A DNA stretch of 21,026 bases from Bacillaceae bacterium UBA7792 (lineage in GTDB: Bacteria; Bacillota; Bacilli; Bacillales; Cytobacillaceae): positions 5,951 to 26,976 of the forward strand of contig DLCS01000090.1 in assembly GCA_002480735.1 (NCBI GenBank), read 5' to 3'. A model generated the notes under the pieces. That model had not been told where the DNA came from. It ran no database searches and saw only the letters and a list, made by a program, of their open reading frames with translations. The translations under genes were made by a program, and so were the position numbers. Shown piece by piece: positions 17,159-21,026 of the stretch (the stretch's first letter is position 1; the number at the start of each line of letters is the position of its first letter).

Positions 17159-17187
17159 ATTAAAAAGTGAAGGGAGGGCATTGTCTA
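17159..17187 (-). promoter_or_regulatory. Candidate sigma-A promoter of asd
   Basis: TAGACA (17182-17187) and TTTAAT (17159-17164) are 17 bases apart on the minus strand, each one base from consensus. The -35 sits in the loop and the spacer in the 3' arm of the hairpin that may terminate dpaB. Transcription would start near 17152, leaving a short leader with the ribosome binding site. Another AT-rich cluster around 17240-17265 could hold an alternative promoter. Confidence 0.45.
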
Positions 17188-17196
17188 CCGCTCCCT
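17162..17196 (-). terminator. Terminator-like hairpin between dpaB and asd
   Basis: AGGGAG (17191-17196) pairs with CTCCCT (17171-17176), with an inner GG/CC pair past a bulged C, and TCACTTTTT follows on the minus strand. It lies about 120 bases after the dpaB stop and only 30 bases before asd. Moderate stability, so read-through is likely. Confidence 0.5.
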
Positions 17197-17313
17197 CTTA
17201 TTTCATTCCTCAGCTATCTATAGAATGCTTGATTTATAATATTTCTATTTTAACATATTCACACTTTAAAGAAATGAATTTTTATCTATTATTAACAAGA
17301 AAATTATTTAAGG

Positions 17314-17913
17314 CTAGACTTCATCCTTATACCTTTCTACTAATACTGGTTGTATTTGTTCGCCATTTATGGCTGCTTCAATTGTTGGTGTCAGCATCGA
17401 CATTCTTGCCACAAGTGAGTTGGGCTTTTTTATAGGGTCATCCTGTCCATATGGGATGAAATAGATATGCTTTGTCGCCATCAACCGCATCAGGTTAACC
17501 CCATTTAGACCAAGGGCATCGTTCGTTGAAATCCCTAAAACAACGGGCTTTCGATTCCTTAACGTAGCCTTTGCAGCCATTAGAACAGGACTATCAGTCA
17601 TGGCGTTTGCGAATTTACTCATGGAGTTCCCCGTAAGCGGGGCAATAACCATGCAATCTAAAGGAATCTTCGGGCCAAGCGGCTCTGCCTTCACAATGGA
17701 ATCAATCACCTTATTCCCTGTTAAGTCCTCAATACGCTTTATCCAATCCTCGCCGTCCCCAAATCGCGTATCCGTATTTTTGACGGTAAAGGTCACGACA
17801 GGCAATACCTCTGCACCTGCATTTACCAGTTTCTCAATTTCTGGAAAGACTGCATCATACGTACAATGGGAGCCCGTTAACCCGAATCCGATTCTTTTAC
17901 CATTTAAACTCAT
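17314..17913 (-). CDS. dpaB: Dipicolinate synthase subunit B (SpoVFB)
   Basis: A 199-residue flavoprotein of the UbiX/phosphopantothenoylcysteine-decarboxylase-like fold. The N-terminal IGFGLTGSHCTYD (8-20) is the flavin-binding start typical of dipicolinate synthase B, and APLTGNSMSKFANAMTDSP near 92-110 is the second conserved block. With DpaA it oxidises a dihydrodipicolinate-pathway intermediate to dipicolinic acid, which is loaded into the spore core with calcium. Full family length. Its ribosome binding site (AAGGGGT) overlaps the dpaA stop, with five bases between the genes, so the two subunits are co-translated. A moderate hairpin follows before asd. Confidence 0.95.
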   Translation of the reverse strand: MSLNGKRIGFGLTGSHCTYDAVFPEIEKLVNAGAEVLPVVTFTVKNTDTRFGDGEDWIKRIEDLTGNKVIDSIVKAEPLGPKIPLDCMVIAPLTGNSMSKFANAMTDSPVLMAAKATLRNRKPVVLGISTNDALGLNGVNLMRLMATKHIYFIPYGQDDPIKKPNSLVARMSMLTPTIEAAINGEQIQPVLVERYKDEV

Positions 17914-17918
17914 GCTGC

Positions 17919-18812
17919 TTACCCCTTTCGTGATTGTAAATCCTCTTTTAACACTCGTGAAAGAACGTTCGCCAATATTTGCCCCGCCGTTTTTGGAGCC
18001 ACAATTCCTGGGAGACTCGGTGCTAATAATGCCTTTATGCCCCTCTTTTCTGCATAACGAAAATCGGTTCCACCTGGTTTTGAAGCAAGGTCAATAATAA
18101 GAGTGTGTGGCGGCATTCTCGAAATAACGGAAGCTGTCACAATCAAATGTGGGATCGTATTAATACAAATATCAACGTCCTTTACATGTTCCTTGAGGTT
18201 CTTTAAGTGAAACGGGGTGAGCGACATTTCTGTAATTCTCGCTATATGCTCTGTTTTCCTTGCACCTACCTTCACATGGGCGCCTAATGAATCAAAGGTT
18301 CTAGCAACACTCATTCCTACTCTTCCTAGCCCAAGAACAAGAACCTTGGAGCCATGAATTGTGAAATCCGTATGTTGGATCGCCATCATAATCGTTCCTT
18401 CGACCGTAGGAATCGAGTTATAGATCGCAACATCATCTCGTTGAAAAAGCTGAACAAGGCGGCGGTCCGCATTTCTAGTGATTTCGTCCAGATATGAATT
18501 TGATATTCCAGAATATACGGTGCAATGTGCTGGAGTATTTAGAAGAATATCCTCTGTTAAGAATACTTTTTCGTTGGAAAAAATGGTATCGACTTGACCA
18601 TCTAATCCCGTACCTGCCACAGGCAAAATGATGGCATCAATGGTGGCGAAATCAACCTCATTCACTTTTTCCTTTATTGCACCCGTAAATGCATGATCAA
18701 GCTGTTCAAAGCCAATTAAGGATAGTTTTGCATCGAGCTCGGTTAATCTCCGGATTATTTCTAGCTGTCTTGCGTCACCACCGATGACTGCCAAATGCAA
18801 TCCCGTCAGCAT
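17919..18812 (-). CDS. dpaA: Dipicolinate synthase subunit A (SpoVFA)
   Basis: A 297-residue dehydrogenase-like subunit. The N-terminal domain begins HLAVIGGDARQLEIIRRL (6-23), the usual signature of SpoVFA; a second Rossmann domain has VLVLGLGRVGMSVA (157-170) for NAD(P) binding, followed by GARKTEHIARI. It acts in the mother cell late in sporulation, making dipicolinic acid with DpaB from the product of Asd and DapA encoded just downstream. The ATG at 18812 follows AGAAGGTGA by seven bases. A sigma-K-like promoter lies about 65 bases upstream, and the preceding ymxH terminator isolates it from read-through. Confidence 0.95.
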   Translation of the reverse strand: MLTGLHLAVIGGDARQLEIIRRLTELDAKLSLIGFEQLDHAFTGAIKEKVNEVDFATIDAIILPVAGTGLDGQVDTIFSNEKVFLTEDILLNTPAHCTVYSGISNSYLDEITRNADRRLVQLFQRDDVAIYNSIPTVEGTIMMAIQHTDFTIHGSKVLVLGLGRVGMSVARTFDSLGAHVKVGARKTEHIARITEMSLTPFHLKNLKEHVKDVDICINTIPHLIVTASVISRMPPHTLIIDLASKPGGTDFRYAEKRGIKALLAPSLPGIVAPKTAGQILANVLSRVLKEDLQSRKG

Positions 18813-18875
18813 AAAACATTCACCTTCTTTGATTTAAAAATACTTCAGGGAAGAACCTATCACGTACTACTCCAA

Positions 18876-18904
18876 CATCTTATGTAAAATGAACGAATTG
18901 GGTG
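18876..18904 (-). promoter_or_regulatory. Sigma-K-like (mother cell) promoter of dpaA-dpaB
   Basis: The minus strand reads CACC (18901-18904), 16 bases, then CATAAGATG (18876-18884). The sigma-K pattern is mACm-16-CATAnnnTA, so only the final base differs. The B. subtilis spoVF operon is known to be mother-cell, sigma-K controlled, which supports the call. Start predicted near 18868. Confidence 0.62.
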
Positions 18905-18926
18905 AGTATTGTTAAGGAATATGGAC

Positions 18927-18956
18927 AAAAAAGAGATTGACAAGTTGTCAATCTCT
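18927..18956 (-). terminator. Intrinsic terminator of ymxH
   Basis: A near-perfect palindrome with 12-base arms (18945-18956 and 18932-18943) is followed by TTTTTT on the minus strand. The ymxH stop codon lies inside the stem. Confidence 0.88.
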
Positions 18957-19202
18957 CCCATTTTCCCCATCTGGAATATCAATAATAATCATATCTGCGC
19001 CTATTTTTTGAATATGTCGCCACGGGACTCTCACTTCTCCCCCTTGTTTCCTGAAGCCAAACCACTTTAATGATGGGATTAAAAGAGCCTTGATTTGCCC
19101 GCTATTTTCATCTATTTCTAGATCGGTTTGACCTAGCACTCCCAAGCGTTCCGCTTTTTTGACATCAACGATTTCCTTTCCGCTTAATTCACTTAGCCTC
19201 AA
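18948..19202 (-). CDS. ymxH: YlmC/YmxH family PRC-barrel protein
   Basis: An 84-residue single-domain PRC-barrel protein of the YlmC/YmxH family, which is annotated as sporulation-associated but has no known biochemical role. It begins RLSELSGKEIVDVKKAERLG after the initiator and has the conserved core KWFGFRKQGGEVRVPWRHIQKIG. I place the start at the TTG at 19202, eight bases after GGAGG; this gives exactly the family N-terminus. The longer GTG start at 19223 would have that ribosome binding site inside the gene. It is monocistronic, between the mlpA terminator with a structured noncoding element on one side and its own terminator on the other. No convincing promoter was identified; AT-rich matches near 19230-19245 are ambiguous. 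Confidence 0.88.
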   Translation of the reverse strand: MRLSELSGKEIVDVKKAERLGVLGQTDLEIDENSGQIKALLIPSLKWFGFRKQGGEVRVPWRHIQKIGADMIIIDIPDGENGRD

Positions 19203-19303
19203 GCGATATCCCTCCGTTTCCACTTGTCTCTTTATATATGTATCGAAGGAGACGGCCTTTTAGAATGATTCTGTAAAAAAACGTGAATCTTAGGGTTAAT
19301 AAT

Positions 19304-19376
19304 GTCGGTAGCATCCCTTCTCTTCGTTGTTGCTCCAAAAAGCAGGAGCAAAGACTCGTTCAGGCATGCCACCGAC
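19304..19376 (-). ncRNA. Candidate structured RNA element in the ymxH leader
   Basis: On the minus strand 19366-19376 (GTCGGTGGCAT) pairs with 19304-19314 (ATGCTACCGAC) in 11 uninterrupted pairs, one being G-U. In the opposite strand that pair becomes A-C, so the fold favours minus-strand RNA, the strand of ymxH. Inside is a seven-bp hairpin (TTGCTCC 19345-19351 by its complement, GGAGCAA 19330-19336 by its complement; eight-base loop), a possible CCT/AGG pair, and a purine-rich internal loop containing AACGAG opposite AACGAAGAG. A T7 run lies about 25 bases after it without an adjoining stem. I do not recognise a known riboswitch class. It lies between the mlpA terminator and ymxH, about 100 bases from the ymxH start. 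Confidence 0.45.
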
Positions 19377-19395
19377 CATTCATTAATCGCTCAGT

Positions 19396-19432
19396 AAAAA
19401 AGAATACAACCCGTGGTTTTCACAGGTTGTAT
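19396..19432 (-). terminator. Intrinsic terminator of mlpA
   Basis: ATACAACC (19425-19432) pairs with GGTTGTAT (19404-19411); one mismatch and an inner GTG/CAC continue the stem to a five-base loop. TCTTTTTT follows on the minus strand. It lies five bases after the mlpA stop. Confidence 0.87.
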
Positions 19433-19436
19433 CGCT

Positions 19437-20675
19437 TTAAGATAGATTTTTGGGTAGGACTCCCTCAGGACTGATGAGGGAAACGGAAAACTTATCGGTA
19501 AATACCTCATTGGCTAATTTATCGACTCCAGCTTTTGTCACTTCATCAATCTGCTGAACAATCTCATCTAAGCTGCGGTGACGCTTAAGCAGGAGCTCAT
19601 TCTTTCCGTTGCGGCTCATGCGACTATTGGTGCTCTCTAAGCTAAGCATTAAGCTTCCTTTCAATTGCTCCTTACAATTTCGCAGCTCTTTATCTGTTAT
19701 GCCTTCTGCCTTCAGCTTCTCAAGAGTTTCTTGAATCGTGTCAAATAATAGATCTAACTGCTTAGCCCCCGTGCCCCCGTAAATAGTGACGATCCCTGTA
19801 TCCTGGAAAGCTGAGTGATACGAGAATACAGAGTAGGCAAGCCCCTTTTGTTCCCGAACATCCTGGAAGAGCCTTGAGCTCATGCTTCCACCGAGGACAT
19901 TATTGAGGACAATCAAGCTGTATATATCTTCATGCCCTACCTGCAATCCTTCAAAACCGATGCATAGATGGGCCTGTTCCGTATCCTTTTTGCGAGCAAT
20001 TCGGTTCGTATGAAAAATAGGTTTTTCCTCGGTCTGTTCATACTTGCCACCTTCATAGGAGCCGAAGTATTTCTCAACCTCTGAAATAAACGAATCCGTG
20101 ATATTTCCTGCAATGGAAATGACCACATTTTCAGGTGTATATGTATCATGCATGTACTCCTTCAGAGTGTCGCCGGTAAAAGTAGCAAGGGTGTCCTCTG
20201 TTCCAAGGATCGGATAGCCCAAGGCGTGATTTTCATAGATCGCCTTACTTAGTAAATCGTGGACAATGTCGTCTGGTGTGTCTTCATACATCTTAATTTC
20301 CTCATAGACAACATTCTTTTCTTTTTTGAGCTCCTCCTCTACAAATGTAGAGTTAAAGAACATATCTGCTAAAATATCTAAGGCGAACTGGGCATGTGTA
20401 TCCAGCACCTTGGCGTAGTAGCATGTATATTCCTTCGAGGTGAAGGCATTGACCTGGCCGCCAATGCTATCAAATAATTCGGCAATATCACGGGCCGTTC
20501 TTGTCTTCGTCCCTTTAAAAAACATATGCTCGAGAAAATGAGAAATCCCATTATTCTGTTGATTTTCATTGCGAGAACCTGTCCCAATCCAGACACCTAT
20601 TGCAACAGAACGAACGGTTGGGATATTTTCTAGTACAATTCTTACTCCATTTTGACATGTATATTTCTTGATCAC
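19437..20675 (-). CDS. mlpA: M16 family zinc peptidase MlpA (YmxG)
   Basis: A 412-residue single-chain M16B peptidase resembling the mitochondrial processing peptidase beta subunit. The zinc motif HFLEH is at 46-50 and the distal glutamate is probably E126 in VVYEEIKMYED. The C-terminal half has DVREQKGLAYSVFSYHS, the substrate-holding Arg/Tyr segment, so one chain carries both halves of the active machinery, unlike the YmfF/YmfH pair at the other end of the window. It has no signal peptide and should be cytoplasmic. The start is GTG at 20675, nine bases after AGGAGG. It follows the deacetylase gene by 123 bases without a clear terminator and ends with its own terminator. The natural substrate is not evident. 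Confidence 0.93.
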   Translation of the reverse strand: MIKKYTCQNGVRIVLENIPTVRSVAIGVWIGTGSRNENQQNNGISHFLEHMFFKGTKTRTARDIAELFDSIGGQVNAFTSKEYTCYYAKVLDTHAQFALDILADMFFNSTFVEEELKKEKNVVYEEIKMYEDTPDDIVHDLLSKAIYENHALGYPILGTEDTLATFTGDTLKEYMHDTYTPENVVISIAGNITDSFISEVEKYFGSYEGGKYEQTEEKPIFHTNRIARKKDTEQAHLCIGFEGLQVGHEDIYSLIVLNNVLGGSMSSRLFQDVREQKGLAYSVFSYHSAFQDTGIVTIYGGTGAKQLDLLFDTIQETLEKLKAEGITDKELRNCKEQLKGSLMLSLESTNSRMSRNGKNELLLKRHRSLDEIVQQIDEVTKAGVDKLANEVFTDKFSVSLISPEGVLPKNLS

Positions 20676-20692
20676 GTATTGACTCCTCCTGT

Positions 20693-20743
20693 TTCAAAAG
20701 CGTGGATTGTCCTTGAACTTGTCTTCTTAGCTTGTCTTTTGAA
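20693..20743. repeat. Inverted repeat upstream of mlpA
   Basis: TTCAAAAG (20693-20700) and CTTTTGAA (20736-20743) are perfect eight-base arms 35 bases apart, in the ylxY-mlpA gap. The mlpA-proximal arm ends a few bases before the AGGAGG ribosome binding site. No U-run follows, so it is not a terminator. Its significance is uncertain. Confidence 0.35.
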
Positions 20744-20798
20744 GCCCTTTTTATCCAGCATTCCGACAAAGCGTCCATGTAAGCACTTTTTTTAAAAA

Positions 20799-21026
20799 TT
20801 ACCGAGTAGTCAAGGTTTGATTAATCCTTTCCTCACTCAGAAGCTCTGTTACGGTATCCACTCTAAATCCTTTTTCCTTCATTTCTTTAATGAGCTGATC
20901 TAAAGCCTTAGCCGTTGGTTCTGTAGGATGCATAAGAACAATGGCTCCTGGATGAATCTTGCTCATCACGCGCTGAATAAGCACTTCAGGTGCTGGCTTT
21001 TTCCAATCAACGGTGTCTACACTCCA
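20799..21026 (-). CDS. ylxY: Polysaccharide deacetylase YlxY (N-terminus outside window)
   Basis: The last 75 codons of a NodB-fold polysaccharide deacetylase; the frame is open to the window edge, so the N-terminal signal/anchor and the metal-binding motifs are not visible. What can be seen fits the end of the catalytic domain: WSVDTVDWKKP at the edge, then GAIVLMHPTEPTAKALDQLIKEM with the conserved histidine motif, and a C-terminal FRVDTVTELL strand. Such enzymes remove acetyl groups from cell-wall sugars outside the membrane. In B. subtilis ylxY precedes mlpA in the same order. No clear terminator separates the two genes here. Confidence 0.85.
   Translation of the reverse strand, partial: WSVDTVDWKKPAPEVLIQRVMSKIHPGAIVLMHPTEPTAKALDQLIKEMKEKGFRVDTVTELLSEERINQTLTTR

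Noticed and set aside
19315..19322. GAGAAGGG octamer on the minus strand (SpoIIIE recognition sequence)
   Set aside because: A single copy of an 8-mer is about what chance predicts for this length, so it cannot be called functional here although its orientation matches the genes.
19300..19325. T-box resemblance (AAGGGATGCTACCG versus AAGGGTGGTACCG)
   Set aside because: The UGGN bulge that binds the tRNA end is not present, there is no T-box specifier region, and ymxH is not an aminoacyl-tRNA or amino acid gene.
20566..20778. 70-codon frame starting upstream of mlpA
   Set aside because: No ribosome binding site precedes its ATG, and it overlaps the mlpA start in another frame; composition shows no domain.
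1..21026. Defence, phage, transposon, toxin-antitoxin or CRISPR content
   Set aside because: All genes belong to conserved chromosomal families in a known order; no transposase, integrase, repeat array or composition break was seen.

Overview
The window looks like an ordinary, well-conserved stretch of chromosome from an aerobic endospore-forming Bacillaceae (a Bacillus sensu lato relative). The evidence is the gene order, which matches the B. subtilis ylxY-mlpA-ymxH-spoVFAB-asd-dapG-dapA-rnjB-tepA-ylzJ-spoIIIE-ymfC...ymfF-ymfH region; the strong purine-rich ribosome binding sites; and the dipicolinate synthase and SpoIIIE genes. Every convincing gene is on the minus strand, so transcription runs from high to low coordinates. 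I see no phage, insertion sequence, CRISPR array, tRNA or rRNA.

Layout in transcription order. (1) 21026-19437: the tail of a polysaccharide deacetylase (ylxY), then the zinc peptidase mlpA and its terminator. (2) 19436-18948: a noncoding stretch that can fold into a compact RNA element, then ymxH, a small PRC-barrel protein. (3) 18904-13857: a sigma-K-like promoter and the dipicolinate synthase genes dpaA-dpaB, followed by asd-dapG-dapA. The latter enzymes make the dihydrodipicolinate that DpaAB oxidises to spore dipicolinate and that also feeds lysine and meso-diaminopimelate synthesis. (4) 13764-11998: rnjB (RNase J2) with its own promoter and terminator. (5) 11974-10658: a sigma-G-like promoter, an approximately 210-nt hairpin-containing leader, and tepA-ylzJ. 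(6) 10714-8278: spoIIIE, the DNA translocase that pumps the chromosome into the forespore. (7) 8262-2424: a GntR/HutC regulator (ymfC) with a perfect 18-bp inverted repeat in its leader, followed by a BMP-type nucleoside ABC transporter (nupN, then nupO-nupP-nupQ after an attenuator-like hairpin). (8) 2425-1: ymfF-ymfH, a coupled pair of M16 peptidase-family proteins in which YmfF lacks the zinc motif and YmfH, cut by the window edge, has it.

Several starts were reassigned from Shine-Dalgarno position and family length: nupQ at 3461, nupO at 6047, ymfC at 8111, rnjB at 13684 (TTG), dapG at 15990 and ymxH at 19202 (TTG). nupN starts with TTG and mlpA with GTG.

No new multigene system is visible. 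The less ordinary signals are noncoding: the fold upstream of ymxH, the hairpin-rich leader of tepA, the operator-like repeat in front of ymfC, and promoter/terminator combinations before spoIIIE and asd. RNase J2 here also retains a complete set of catalytic residues, which B. subtilis RNase J2 is thought to lack. Family assignments come from reading the translations; no database search was possible.
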